A stretch of DNA of 64,000 nt. It comes from Vigna angularis. Lineage: Eukaryota; Streptophyta; Magnoliopsida; Fabales; Fabaceae. The translations under genes were made by a program, and so were the position numbers. Every line of letters starts with the position of its first letter. The stretch's first letter is position 1. Of the stretch, positions 23,430-36,985 are shown one piece after another. Under the pieces are notes generated by a model that made no database searches, was not told where the DNA came from, and saw only the letters and a list, made by a program, of their open reading frames with translations. The DNA is taken from contig NC_068977.1 in the NCBI RefSeq assembly GCF_016808095.1, forward strand, positions 8,678,479-8,742,478, in the 5' to 3' direction.

Positions 23430-25330
23430 CTCATCAAACACATCCTCCTTTGCTCACACCATTAAGGTGATCATTGCAAAAGAGAAAACAAGCACACGTA
23501 AACAGATAAAGATAGAAGAAGAGTAAGCTAAAGTACCAAATGATCATTTATATAGTTAATGTACAACAATTAACATATATACAAGTTATCTCAATCCATT
23601 CCAAGACATACAACCATCCATTCTAGACTTGATCGTCCATACTAGTATTGATACCCGATCCACCTAAGCGCTTTGACAAGCTACCACTCACAAAGTTAGT
23701 CCTTGTCAAGGTCACAAAATTTTTGGGGTCTTCCTTATAACAGGACCTCCTACTCCTCTCACCACATAATCATCAATCTCTATTTGAGAAAGATGGTTAT
23801 TAGAATATCAAGATAACCTCCAATGTCTAGAATCCCACATCAATATTCACACTACTCAAAACACCACCATAAATCCTTCTACAAGATCCATGGAATTATG
23901 TCAACCACATATGTTATACACATAACCAACAACATATTCATCATAACCACCATATCGGGTATGCAATAAATACCAAACATATTTCAGTCCATGAAGAATC
24001 ATCATAATAATAATATACAGGCATAAGATATAAGACAACTTAATTTAAACATAATCAAACCAGAACATCGTAGAAAACTTGAATCAATGAATGAACCGGG
24101 ATGCGCTCAGTGCCCCTTTCTTGTCGCTCAATGCTAATGTTCGTACAAGCATGCCTGCCCTACGAGCATAACCTTTCGCCCAGCGAAATATGGAGAAGAG
24201 AGGTCCAAACTTGCAGTGGGAAGTAGCGCTTAGCGTCCAAAATCACCGCTCAGCGCCTAGAAAATAGAGAGCTTACTAACTTCACAACGCTTGGCGCCCC
24301 ATAATGGTCACTCAATGCTATACCAAAAGACAACAACTCAAAAACTTAAAGTAAATGAACTCAAAACCTACTTAAATGACCAAATCAGTATTCTTGATAC
24401 TACAATAGATTCTAAAACATGTTTAAACATTACATTAAATACAAATTTGCTTAATTGACTAGCAATTCAGTTTGTCAAATCATGTTAAACACCACCAAAA
24501 GCTCAAATAACAAGTCAACATACCAAATGACCAAAATCCAGTAATTTCAAAAGCTAGACCAATCCTAAATGACCCAAAAGCCGATTCCAAACATCAGGTT
24601 CGCTCATAACTCAACTCCTCTAGAATTTCACCTACCAAAACCTCCTATTTTAGACCAAAAAACAACCATCACTCTAACTTTCACTATATTAAGATCCAAC
24701 AAAAATTTTCAACCAATTACAACACCAAATCCACCAGTTCAAGCATCCAAAACAAGTACATTCAACAAACAATCATAGCAAGGTTCTTTCAATATCAGAC
24801 AACGCATATTCAAATCAAATTCACACAATTATGTTGCAATACAACAAAATTTCAGTAAGCCCAATCAATTTAATTCAACTTAAACATACCAACTCATATT
24901 ATCAAAGTATTAATTAAAACTTAAAACAAGGCATTTATCCTCCCTTACCTAACAGACCAAGTCGCTCTAAAAGACCTAAAGCAACTTCAAACGCACAACA
25001 AGTCCTATCTACTCTTACGAACCACAAAAACACGATCAAGGTATATTGTTAGAACCACTGGTCAACACAGAGTCTTATAGACTCAAACTTCACAAACAAA
25101 ACAAAAAGGGCTAGCATGTAACAAAAACGTAATAGGCCTAAAAAGAGGAGAAAAAAACCAACTTACTCTATTTGAGAAACTGATTCGTTAAACTTGAATA
25201 TCTTATCGCGAGGATCACTCAGACAATCTCTGATATTTAAATAGATTAACAGGGACCGAGAACCCTTAGAGAAGTAAAAAAAATCTAGAAAAATGGTTTC
25301 TAAAGAGGTGGTGTGTTTTAAAACAATGAA
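23430..25330 (-). mobile_element. non-coding element of unknown class, copy 1
   Basis: On the minus strand this stretch resembles 59030-60860 in the same order of landmarks. An AAGGGAGGATAAATGCC-like segment (minus, near 24945) is followed by a GC-richer part with repeated CGCTCAGCGCC/CGCTTAGCG phrases (24100-24320). Then come a GAGGAGTAGGAGGTCC segment (near 23750) and a CTTTTGCAATGATCACC/TTAATGG end (near 23475). There is no open frame with a domain. It could be a LARD-type retroelement or another large non-autonomous repeat. Confidence 0.5.
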
Positions 25331-26500
25331 ACACATTCATAATGAAACTATTTATATTAAAACTTTTTAATATTAAAATGATTAAATCTCATTATTTTTA
25401 ACCCATTACCTTTTCTAAAATATCATTTTTCAGTCTTTACAAATTTGGTTAACCTAATAAATATTCAAAATAATCATATTTATATTTTTAAGACATTTTA
25501 AATTTAACTTATTTATGTTTTAAATAGAAGTACTAAAATTTTGATACTAAATGAGAATAAGATGTGAATAATTTTATATAACAAATTATAACATTACTTT
25601 TAACTCAATTTTAAAACTATATATTTATATATTATTTATTTTATTGATTTTTAGTTGAGACTTGCAAATCATTTTGAATTCTTAGCATAATAATCCATAA
25701 GCAACATAAAAAAACATATAAATTAATAAGTATCATTTAGTCTATTTTTATTAGTTTAATAACTTTTTTTTCCTTTAATATTATAATTATGTTAATTTTA
25801 TCTTACTATTTTAAATGCAAAACTAACATATGATCCTTATTTATTCACGGTGTATACTAAATAATAATAATAATAATAATAATAATAATTATTATTATTA
25901 TTATTATTATAACATCTTTATTAATATATTAAACCAACTTTATGACGAAATTAAAGAAATAAGATTGAAAATTTGAAAAAATAAATACATTTACTTGAAG
26001 TTATTGTTATTAAATAAGAAAGTGGTAATATTTAGACTTAATTAGTGATTTAATCTTTAAGTTGTTTGGTTTGGTTTATTTTAATTTTCTTATTATTTTT
26101 AGGTTTAATTTAGTTTCTAACTTTATAAAAAGATTTTATTTAATTTTTTTGTAAAATTAACATTATTTTCATTCATGTCACGTATCAAATCGTAAAGTTT
26201 TTAAATTTAAAAATAAATTATAAATTATTACGTGCCACATATCACATGATAGTCACAATTATAACCTAACACATGTTATGTTTTAAAACAAATTAAAAAT
26301 TAAAAATTTCACGAATTTATACATGACAAAACACAATGTTAACATTAACGTCACATAAATAATCAAATTAAACTTTTTTGAAACAAATTAAAAATATAAA
26401 TTGAATTAAAAAATGATAAAAGAACGACAATAAACTAAAATAAAACAAAGACTAAATCATCCCTTAAAGTTAATTTATGATGATGTCTGAGTAAGAGCAG
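25331..26500. other. AT-rich spacer with an (AAT)n/(ATT)n palindrome
   Basis: Nothing coding. 25858-25912 is a run of about ten TAA/AAT triplets directly followed by about eight ATT/TTA triplets, a near-perfect hairpin. Confidence 0.6.
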
Positions 26501-26520
26501 TTGGTGGATCCAAAAGTGGC

Positions 26521-26528
26521 TATAAATA
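26521..26528 (+). promoter_or_regulatory. TATA box of the methionine synthase gene
   Basis: TATAAATA, 742 bp before the ATG. The transcript should start near 26550. A pyrimidine-rich 5' leader follows and is interrupted by an intron that ends at the TTTGCAG acceptor at 27259-27265. The donor is either GTACAA near 26622 or GTAATT near 26832. Confidence 0.65.
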
Positions 26529-27269
26529 CTCCGCAGGCCACTCCATTTCATTCGCGCCTTCTTTCTTTCTCTGCTTCTCCCGAAACGAAGAGAGAACTGG
26601 TCAATAACCACAAGCAAATAAGGGTACAACACCTTCTTCTCCTTCTCTCACTCTCATTCGTTCATCCACCTTCACCTTTTCCCCTTTCACCCATTCACTC
26701 CCCTTATTAAATTTACCACTCTCACTTCCTCTCTTCACAACAACCTTTTCTCTCTACACATTCCTCTAACTACACTTTTTACATTTCTACTAACACTACT
26801 CTTACTATTCCTTTTTCCTCATTCTCCATACCGGTAATTTTCCATGCTTTTACTATTTCTTCTTCTAATGTGTAGATCTAAATGTGGATCTCAATTTGTT
26901 ATCTTTTTTTAAACATTCAATTGCATACAACGTGATCTTCCATGAAATTCAACACCTCCTTGGGATTAGTGAATTGAGTTTGTTTACCAATCCAATGCTA
27001 TTTCATTCCTGGTGGTTGGATGTAATATGAATAATGGAAGTTGAATTTCGCACCTAATCTACACCAAGTAAATGGTCAAGGTTGCGAGTAGTTATGGAAA
27101 ATTATGGACAAGACCATGTTAATGCATGATTTTAGTCATGTGTATGTGAATGCATCGTGTTGAGTATTTAGTATAGAGATGAGACTCGTGTGAGAGAATA
27201 TTTTCTGATACGTGGGCGACTGAATTTGGTTTGCAATTTGATAATTTATTTGATTTAGTTTGCAGAACA

Positions 27270-30200
27270 ATGGCATCCCATATTGTTGGATACCCTCGCA
27301 TGGGTCCCAAGAGAGAGCTGAAGTTTGCTCTAGAGTCATTCTGGGACGGGAAGAGCAGTGCAGAGGATTTGCAGAAGGTGGCTTCTGATCTCAGAGCATC
27401 CATCTGGAAACAAATGACTGATGCTGGGATTAAGTACATCCCCAGCAACACTTTCTCATACTATGATCAGGTGCTCGATACCACTGCCATGCTTGGCGCC
27501 GTTCCAGCCAGATATGGGTGGACTGGCGGCGAGATTGGGTTTGATACCTTCTTTTCCATGGCCAGAGGAAATGCCTCTGTGCCGGCCATGGAGATGACCA
27601 AGTGGTTTGACACCAACTAGTAAGTGGTGGCTCAGGTTTTTGTTGTATTGATTGTAATTTATGATGCAGAGATGGTAATGATTTGTTTACTGATCTCATT
27701 TGTGTGACCATTGATCCAGCCACTTTATTGTCCCTGAATTGGGACCTGATATGAATTTTACTTATGCTTCTCACAAGGCCGTGAATGAGTACAAGGAGGC
27801 CAAGGCGGTATGCATCTGTAGCCATACTCTGCTTATTTGCAAACTTTAAGTTAGCTAAAAAGAGCTCAGTTAAGTTGAGCAGCATTGGCATAGAAAATTG
27901 CGTATTGTTCATTAGGAAAAGTTCTGGGGATATTTGTTGTTCTGTGTGGGGGTCATTATGATGTTTTTGAGTGGCTATTATTCATATCGACATTTTCATT
28001 GAATGTTTATTTTCTCTTCCAGCTTGGAGTAGATACAGTTCCAGTCCTCGTCGGCCCTGTAACATACTTGGCGCTCTCCAAACCTGCCAAGGGTGTTGAT
28101 AAATCCTTTTGTACTCTTTCTCTCCTCCCAAAAATCCTTGCTGTCTATAAGTAAGAATTTAAATTGTGTACATTGCAGTTTTAGAATTTGGGCTTCATGC
28201 TTATATTTGTGTTAATTCTCAATCTTGCTTATGACTAAAATCTCAGGGAAGTTGTGTCTGATCTTAAAGCAGCTGGTGCTTCATGGATTCAATTTGATGA
28301 ACCTATCCTTGTCTTGGACCTTGAGTCTCAAAAGTTGCAAGCAATTTCTACGGCATACGCAGAACTTGAATCTGCTTTATCTGGCTTAAATGTTCTCATT
28401 GAGACCTACTTCGCTGACGTTACTGCCGAGGCATACCAGACTCTCACATCTCTTAATGCAGCCACGGCATTTGGATTTGATTTAGTCCGTGGAACTAAGA
28501 CCCTTGATCTAATCAAGGGTGGATTTCCCAGTGGAAAGTACTTGTTTGCTGGAGTGGTTGATGGAAGAAACATCTGGGCTAATAATCTTGCTACTTCACT
28601 GGATACATTGAATAGTCTTGAGGGCATTGTGGGCAAAGGTACTTGTTGCACTTCATGAAAAAAATTGGGAGATTTCTTCTTCTGTTGACGCAGTCACTTG
28701 ATTCGTTTATATACTAAACTATAATGCAGATAAACTTGTTGTGTCCACCTCCTGCTCACTTCTTCACACGGCTGTTGATCTTGTTAATGAGACCAAGTTG
28801 GATAATGAGATCAAATCATGGCTGGCTTTTGCGGCCCAAAAAATTGTTGAAGTAAATGCATTGGCTAAGGCGTTGGCTGGTCAAAAGGATGAGGTAAACT
28901 CCGTTCCTTTTATTTTACAATAGCATAGCATTATCACTGACATAAAATTAAGAAATTTGAGGGAAAGTACGTAGTCCCATAATAACAATAGCATGTATGA
29001 CGAAATTAGCCAACTGTTTTGTTAGCAAGTCAGCAGTGACAGCAAATATACTCATATTCATATATTTTTTTTCCTCTGTTTGACTATATTGTTCACTGAA
29101 TTACTTTCTTTATCTTCTCATTTTCAGGCCTTTTTCTCTTCTAATGCTTCTGCTCAGGCTTCAAGAAAGTCCTCTCCAAGAGTGACTAATGAGGCCGTTC
29201 AGAAGGCTGTGAGTTCTAATTTCTATGGTTTTCTGATCAACTTCGTTGAGCAGGATTTGTTATGAAATTTATTCTCTTGTTATTCATGACATCTTTTATT
29301 TTCTTCACAGGCTGCTGCATTGAAGGGTTCTGATCATCGCCGCGCCACAAATGTCAGCACTAGATTGGATGCTCAACAAAAGAAGCTCAACCTTCCAATC
29401 CTCCCAACTACCACCATCGGATCCTTCCCTCAGACTGTTGAACTGAGGAAGGTGCGTCGGGAATACAAGGCTGGCAAGTAAGATAGGCAAAGAGTCAATA
29501 GATTGGCTTGTTTTCCTTTCCATGTGTCTTTTTCTGACTATTTTGTTTTTCTTGCTTTCAGGATCTCCGAGGAGGAGTATGTTAATGCAATTAAAGAGGA
29601 AATCCGCAAAGTTGTTGAACTCCAAGAGCAGCTTGATATTGATGTCCTGGTACACGGGGAGCCTGAGGTCAGCTTTCATCCTCACATAACTAAATATTCA
29701 GTCTGGAATAGCAAATAAGAGTGATCCATTACACTCAAACATTTTTTATAGATCTTCATCCACCTCTTTCATTTTGAAGAGCAACATAATCTTGACAAAT
29801 GGTTAGCCTTTAATTGCAGAGGAATGATATGGTGGAGTACTTTGGTGAGCAGTTATCAGGCTTTGCCTTCACCGTTAACGGGTGGGTGCAATCTTATGGA
29901 TCTCGTTGTGTGAAGCCACCAATCATCTATGGTGATGTGAGTCGCCCCAAGGCAATGACCGTCTTCTGGTCATACACTGCTCAGAGCATGACCAAACGCC
30001 CGATGAAGGGAATGCTAACTGGCCCTGTCACTATTCTCAACTGGTCCTTTGTTCGAAATGATCAGCCTAGGTACAAACTCAAGACCCATTGAAAACAACA
30101 ATACCGCAATCAGAACTAACCCTGTTCTTATTTCTAACATAGTGTTAATTAAACTATCTACAGGTCTGAGACCACCTACCAGATTGCTTTAGCTATCAAG

Positions 30201-30837
30201 GACGAAGTAGAAGATCTTGAAAAGGCTGGTATTACTGTTATCCAAATCGATGAGGCTGCTTTGAGAGAGGGCTTACCATTGAGAAAGTCAGAGCAAGCTA
30301 ACTACTTGGACTGGGCTGTTCATGGTTTCAGAATCACCAATGTTGGTGTGAAGGATACAACTCAGGTACTTCTGGACTACAATCAATGGGTTAGAACGAA
30401 TTTACTTTTCATCTGGGTTTACACAAAAGACTAATGAACTTGCACACAATGTGTGTATTCTTGACAATTGACAGATTCACACCCACATGTGCTACTCTAA
30501 CTTCAATGATATCATCCATTCAATCATTGATATGGATGCTGATGTGATCACCATCGAGAACTCTCGCTCTGATGAAAAGCTCTTGTCAGTGTTCCGCGAA
30601 GGAGTCAAGTATGGAGCTGGAATTGGCCCTGGAGTGTACGACATTCACTCTCCAAGAATACCACCAACTGAAGAAATTGCTGATAGGATCAACAAGATGC
30701 TTGCAGTGCTTGAGCGAAACATTTTATGGGTCAACCCTGACTGTGGTCTCAAGACACGTAAGTACGCCGAGGTGAATCCAGCTCTCACAAACATGGTTGC
30801 TGCCACAAAACTCATCCGTAACCAGCTTGCCAAGTGA
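27270..30837 (+). CDS. METE: cobalamin-independent methionine synthase (5-methyltetrahydropteroyltriglutamate--homocysteine methyltransferase)
   Basis: Eleven coding exons: 27270-27619, 27720-27807, 28023-28150, 28247-28638, 28730-28893, 29128-29208, 29311-29477, 29562-29667, 29820-30070, 30164-30365, 30475-30837. All introns are GT-AG and in phase; total 763 aa, the usual plant length. The enzyme moves a methyl group from methyltetrahydrofolate (triglutamate) to homocysteine, making methionine for protein and the S-adenosylmethionine cycle, mainly in the cytosol. The N-terminal folate-binding half begins [20 protein letters not shown]. The C-terminal catalytic half carries the zinc ligands His647 and Cys649 ([10 protein letters not shown]), Glu671 ([13 protein letters not shown]) and Cys733 ([11 protein letters not shown]). 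No transit peptide is evident. ATG 27270 is the first in the exon after the leader intron and matches the family N-terminus. No damage was seen. Confidence 0.97.
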
Positions 30838-33800
30838 ATGGTGGCACCAAAGTAGAATTTCAGCAATCATCGTGATTCTGCTGGATGCACCGAGAAAAGA
30901 ACATTTGCTTTTTTGGTTGTTGCAATAACTGAGTGTTGAATATTTAGCGGCTTAGTACACTCTTCCCTGCTTTTCTGTATTCTTGTGGCATTGCCTCTAT
31001 GTTTATGTTGATATGCAGTTGCAATATTCTATTTTTTTTTCTTCATACATTAATACAATTTTTCCCTTTGTGTAATGCGCTATTGGCCACCTAATATCCA
31101 CGAAACAGAGTAACAATTTACCAATATTTTTAAAACCGACCAGTCATTAAACCACAAAGAACCTGTTAGAGATTTATTGTTTCAATACCACTAAAAAATA
31201 AATAATTTCAATTGAAGTAAAAAATAAATAAATGACCATGTTAACAATTTTTTGATAATTTAAAAAATTATGTATCACTGTTTTATTTTATTTGTCCGTA
31301 TATTTAAAATGAATCAATCACATGCTACACGCTACACATAAGTAAACAGTTGTAAAAAAAATTTTAAAAAACCTTTTTCCAAAACTAAAAGAAGAAAAGC
31401 CAACGTTACAATGTGCATGGCTATGCTGTACAAAATTAAATATGACAATGTATAAAATGGATAAAAAAAAGAGAAGAAGAAATAATTGTTAACAGATATA
31501 AGAAGAATGAAAATTGAATTTTGTTGCCATGACTTAATAACAAGTTGGCAACTCTTTCAGAATAATTTTTTTTTTCTAAAATAACTTGTATTACTCAATT
31601 ATTAGGTCCACACGTATTTTACACGAGTGACATGAATACCTGACTCAGAAAGTTATCATTTCATAACATAAATCTATTTCCTGGATCAAAATTATAAATA
31701 CAATTTTTTTTCTTTATTTTATTTTATAAATATTTATATGTTTAATTATAAATACAATCTATTTTCTGAGCAATCCATAAAATCCTTAATTCCCAATCTT
31801 TAAAAATCCACAAACAAAACATTTTCCTTTTACTAAGTAAAATATTGGATGCTTCCAACGCATGAAGCATTGAAGGTGTCATTTCTTCATCGCCCTGTGA
31901 TGCATTTTATCAAGAATATATCTTTAAATTTGGTCTAGTGTAGGTTCGGCTATATTCCACATGAGGTAGGGTAAAAAAATTCACCCGACTAAAAAATTCA
32001 CTTAAAAAAATATCTATGGGATCAAAATGCTATATATACTCTAATTATATATAGATAAAACAACAAATAAATATCAATTAATATTAACTTTATGATACAC
32101 ATACATACATGAAATTTTAAGAATAACGTACATAAAATTTTAAAAGAATTTTGTCTATCTAAATCTTATAAAATTACTTCATAATGTTTATATTTCGAGT
32201 GTGAAACTAAATATTAATAAATAGTTCAATGATAAATCAATAGTATGTGAAACAATAGATTAATTGACAACAAATTTTCTTAGAATAAATTTTAATTTAT
32301 TATTTTGATATCATGTTAAGATATGAATTTTATAAATCTAACTTAACTTTATAAAACTCACTTGTAAGATTTACACTCACTTCTTATTCTGCATAAATTG
32401 ATGTGAAACTTCTAATATAGAATTATACATAATCAATTTTATCCATTTTTATGTTTGTACCACAAATGTTTTAAATCAAAGGAATTAATATTGTAAATAA
32501 ACATCATTACTCACATTTCAAATTGATTCATTTTTAAGTTAATTTCATCAAAATTCTTAATGACATTCATGTATAACTCTTGTGTATAGGACGTCTTTAC
32601 CACAATCAATTATAAATAATAAACCACAAATCATTTGCCTCAATATTTTTACAACCTCAACTCATACAATCCCTCTACTTAGGAGATTTTCATAATCAAC
32701 CTGACACTTCCACTGCTACCTATCCAAATTATTGAGGTTTTTCATGTTGGTGTTTACCAACAACATCCTCTTAACACAACCATCACTTGAAGATTTTCAA
32801 CACTTAATATATCCCTGTTATGATATTGATTATCATTGTATATCATCAGTGTATAATAATATACTATCCTAAGGTTGACCTCACATTTTACATTGGTAAG
32901 ATTAAATTTGAGCTTTTTTAACCCAGAACTCTAATGTTCTTCCAAGAAAGAAACTAAATATCATTCGTAAACTTTTATATTTCAATTATATTATAAATTA
33001 TACTAAATCTTTAAAATTTCATACTAATCACTAATCTTAAGTAAATAATAGTCTTTAAATACTAATTAACTTATGCTAATATTACTTTAATTAATTTTCA
33101 CAATTATGAATCGTTGCGATTTTTCCCCTTGTCATAATTGTATAAACTTCTTATAAAAATATCATATTAACTTCTTCCATTAATAAAATATTATTAGTCT
33201 TATTTGTTTGAATTACACAATGAAATATCCGGAGTCAGACAAAAAGCAAGAAAGGGTGAATTAATTTCTTTTAATAAAAATTGTGTCTTTCAAAAAAATT
33301 ATTCTTTTTTATAAGCAAATTAGTTTACTTCAAACAAGAACATCAAAGTTAAAAAAGAGTAGAAATAGAAAAGCTTGCATAAGTGATTTTATTCTGGTTC
33401 AGATTAAAAGATTTTATGTTCAATTGTTAATTTATCTAAAAGAGTGATTAACTAATAACTAAAAAATAATCAAAACTTACAAATGTATAAGTAAAATAAT
33501 GGTTAGAGTTCACCTCTCTAACACATGACTCGCACTTCCTTTTAACACATAAAAGGACAGACAACTTAACCTTATCAAAGCATATGTACACTCACTTAGA
33601 CACATTAGTGCTTACAAACTCACTCAAAGCATACAAAGTTTCTCACAACAAACACTAAACTTCTTAGAAAGATTAAGTCACTTCAAAAGCCTTCATAGAC
33701 CCAAGTTTGAAATTAAGTGAGAAGTTTAAGAGTCTTTTTGCAACTATCGCTAATAATTAATTTTTGTAATTAATAATCCATTATTTGGAAACATTTTCAA

Positions 33801-33859
33801 AAGTAATTTTTTCTCAAATAACCGATTATCTCAAGTAATAATCGATTAAAATAGCTGCT
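30838..33859. other. methionine synthase 3' flank and AT-rich spacer
   Basis: The 3' UTR probably runs to about 31070 (TACATTAATACAATTT). Apart from the MITE-like copy at 31240-31380, nothing coding was recognised. Confidence 0.4.
31240..31380 (+). mobile_element. MITE-like repeat, copy 3
   Basis: Diverged copy of the 11070 family: TTATGTATCACTGTTTTATT, then GTCCGTATATTTAAAATGAA and TCAATCACATGCTACAC, between T-rich and A-rich arms. It carries a short internal duplication (GCTACACGCTACACAT). Confidence 0.65.
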
Positions 33860-35425
33860 CTCAAGAAGGCATTGAGCAAGTCTTTTGCCATGAAAGACCT
33901 GGGTGCAGTGAAGAAGATACTTGGAATGAAAATCTCCAGAGATCGTTCTAAAAGAATGTTATGGGTATCTCAAGAAGATTATATTGAGAAGATTCTCAAA
34001 AGGTTCAACATGCACAATGCCAAATCTGCTCGTGTTCCAATTGCTGGACATTTCAAACTTAGCAAGTCGCAATGTCCAAAGAATGAAGAAGAAAATGAAG
34101 AAATGAACAAGGTACCCTACTCTTCTGCCGTGGGTAGCCTTATGTATGCAATGGTTTGTACAAGGCCAGATATTGGCTATGCTGTAGGAGTTGTGAGCAG
34201 ATTCCTGTCAAATCCAGGAAAGGAGCATTGGGAAGCTGTTAAGTGGATATTGAGGTATCTAAGAGGATCTGCCAAAAGAAGCTTGTGTTTTGGCAATGGA
34301 AATCTAAAGCTAATCGGATATTCAGACTCAGACATGGCTGGAGATGTCGATTCAAGGAAGTCAACATCAGGTTATCTGATTACTTTTGCAGGGGGAGCTG
34401 TTTCTTGGCAGTCAAAACTACAGAAATGTGTGACATTGTCTACTGCTGAAGCAGAGTATGTAGCGGTGACTGAAGCCTCTAAAGAGATGCTATGGATGAA
34501 GAATTTCCTAAGTGAATTAGGACATAATCAAGACGATTATGTGGTGAACTGTGATAATCAAAGTACCATCCATCTAACCAAGAACCCCATGTTCCATTCA
34601 CGCTCGAAGCATATCGACGTGCGGTATCATTGGATACGAGAAGCGCTGGATGAGAAGAAATTGAAGATAGAGAAAATCCATACAGACTTGAATTGGTCTG
34701 ACATGATGACTAAGTCAGTACCAACCAAGAAGGTTGAAGATTGTTGTCAAGGTGCTGGTGTCGTGGTACCTTCCAACTAAGTCAAGATAAGAAGACGGGA
34801 TGGAAGCCCCATTTGTTTGTTTTATGGGGGAGTTTTGTTGGAATAAAACAAAGATTGGGACCCATCCACCATACTTTAGGGGTCAATGTTTTTCTCCTCC
34901 ACCGAAAGTGGGAGAAAATGAGTCCCATTCCTCCTTGTTTCACGGAAATGAAGTGCTCCACTACACCAACCATTTTTGTTTTCTTGCATCTTTCTTCCTT
35001 CATAAATTGGAAGCCAAGCAACATGCATATGCAAGAAACAGAGAAGGAGAAGCCACACTGCAGAATTCATCATCCACCGTGAAGAAAAAATTCGGTGAAG
35101 AAATAGAGAGTTCTTCTGTGTGAGAGATTTATACAGAGAGAGTCTGTTATTGTGAGTGTGAGTGAAAAGTGAGAATTTTGTATACCATCCGAGAGGGTGG
35201 GATTAATTGAGAGATCCTCAGAGAGTGAGAGAAACACTGTAATCCTACTTTCATAGTGGAGATATTTTTCTGGACTAGGTCCCGTGGTTTTTTCCGAGAG
35301 GATTTTCCACGTTAAAATTTCCAGTGTTAATTTTCTCTTTTCCTACGCTTTTAATTTTTATGCTTCCGCACAGTGCCCATTTTGGGGTTCACAGAGGAGG
35401 GAACAAATACCGTTGTTTCCCAACA
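33860..35425 (+). mobile_element. 5'-truncated Ty1/Copia element with intact 3' LTR
   Basis: 33872-34780 is open and encodes the last part of reverse transcriptase (FAMKDLGAVKKILGMKI) and RNase H (DSDMAGDVDSRKSTSGYLI, TLSTAEAEYVAVTEASKEM, CDNQSTIHLTKNPMFHSRSK). Gag, protease, integrase and the RT catalytic YVDD are missing; homology stops abruptly near 33860. A polypurine tract (TATGGGGGAG) at about 34823-34832 precedes the 590-bp LTR (34836-35425). The reading frame is undamaged, so the truncation may be fairly recent or came from recombination. Confidence 0.9.
34836..35425 (+). repeat. 3' LTR of the truncated Copia
   Basis: Starts TGTTGGAATAAAAC and ends GTTGTTTCCCAACA, so the tips are inverted TGTTGG/CCAACA. 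The right boundary is set by this motif; no second LTR was found for comparison. Confidence 0.75.
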
Positions 35426-36207
35426 ATGAGTGTGTGACGGGTTCGAGAAAAAGAAAGGTGAGGATTCCAGGTTGTGGGAGGGAGTTCTGTGAGTAAGATT
35501 AGGAGAATACAGGAGGTGGGAGAATTGAATGGAGTTAAATTATGGGTGTTGGGTTAAATGAAGAATGGGTCTGAGGTGTGTTTGTACGTAAATGGAGAAA
35601 CAGTAGCATGCAGGAAGAGAGATGTTGTAGTGTACGTGAAACCGTGGGAGGGAATATGGGTATTGAGCATGGATATGCCTTAAACTTTGCAGGTGAGTGA
35701 GTAATAAATGAGTGAGTGTGTGAGACAAAACTACGTGCCTTTGTAAAGAAGAAAGAGGGAGCAAAGAAGAAAGGAGATATGAGATAGGAGATAAAGGTGT
35801 TGTGATGGTAGAGGAGAAAGTAGAAAATAAAAGAACATGAAAGTAGAGAATGGGGGCTAAAAGAGAAATTCTGGACTGGTATTTAACAAAAACAGTGATG
35901 CATGAAGCTTGTTCACTAGCTTTTCTTTTCATATGTTTTGTTATACGTGTTAATGAATTATTATTTAATGTAATTTTTTTTATTTAGTATTTAGTTTATA
36001 AAATTTTATGTTATATTGTATTTATTTTCTATGTATTAGTTAATAATTTAAGTGTTTTTTTTTACGTAATAGTTAATATTTTGTTATGAAATATTTTTAT
36101 TTGTTAATTTTTAAAATTTTGATTTAATTTATAAGATGTTTATATTGGGTAATTTTTAATTAAATTTTAAAAGTTTTTATTAATTTTGTAATTGTTATTT
36201 TTTAAAT
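35426..36207. other. gene-free stretch between the Copia LTR and the Mutator-like region
   Basis: Purine-rich on the plus strand (35430-35900), AT-rich after that. An open minus frame at 35540-35932 is low complexity (His/Leu/Ser) with no domain and was not called. The left end of the Mutator-like element should lie here but no terminal repeat was found. Confidence 0.35.
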
Positions 36208-36985
36208 TTGAAGATTGTAATGTTTATTGTAGGTCTTATTTCATTATATAAGATGGATAACTACCCATTTCTCGATTCTCAAATAAATTCTGATTTTATG
36301 CCGGAATTTTCTTCTTTTCTAAATGAAGTCGGTGAGGGTGATTACACCGATAAGTTTTCCACTAATCAAATCTTCCCATCACGCGTCGATTTAACTGAAT
36401 GGGTTTGAAAGATTGCATTCAACCTTGGATTTGTTGTCGTGATTATAAGATCTGACACAGCAACTGATGAAGCTGGAAGAAAGGCATTCATTGTGTTAGG
36501 CTGTGAAAGGAGTGAGAAGTATAAGAAGTATAAGGCATATGTTCAGCCTAGTTTATCTGGCACAAGAAAATGTGAGTGTCCGTTTAGGTTAATGGGTAAA
36601 CCTAAAGGACTCGGTTGGGTGTTAAAAGTTATGTGCGACTATACAACCATGAATTAGTAGAGACTTTGGTTGGTCATCCTTTTGCGGGGAGGTTAAATGC
36701 TGCTGAACAGTCAATTCTTGTTGACATGACTAAGAGTCAAGTTAAGCCCTCAAATATTCTATTGACTCTTAAAGAACACAATGAAGATAACGTGACAATG
36801 ATAAAACAAATATATAACGCGAGATACACTTTCTAACGATCTTTGAGAGGGTCAAGAACGAAATGCAGCAGTTGATGTTGTTGTTAGATAGAGACAAATA
36901 CATCCAGAGAAGTAGATGTTTGGACGATTCAGACGTAGTTAGTGACCTGTTTTGCACACATCCCGATTTAGTGCAGCATCCTGAT
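36208..36985 (+). pseudogene. Mutator-like (MULE) transposase fragment, FAR1-type N-terminus
   Basis: Open pieces joined by stops read as the N-terminal part of a MULE transposase. They comprise SRVDLTEWV then IAFNLGFVVVIIRSDTA, a zinc-finger-like patch with CECPFRLMGKPKG, the HELVETLVGHPFAGRLNAAE segment, and KPSNILLTLKEHNEDNVTMI with NARYTF. The catalytic DDE core that should follow is absent. The homology stops near 36985, where an antiparallel plant-mobile-domain gene begins. In-frame stops (after LTEWV, after DYTTMN and after NARYTF) make it non-functional. Confidence 0.8.

Noticed and set aside
24569..24778. 69-residue frame rich in Pro/Thr/Asn
   Set aside because: Lies inside the non-coding element copy and is not conserved in the copy at 59030-60860.
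35540..35932. 130-residue minus frame after the Copia LTR
   Set aside because: Low-complexity Leu/Ser/His sequence opposite a purine-rich tract; no domain and no splice context.
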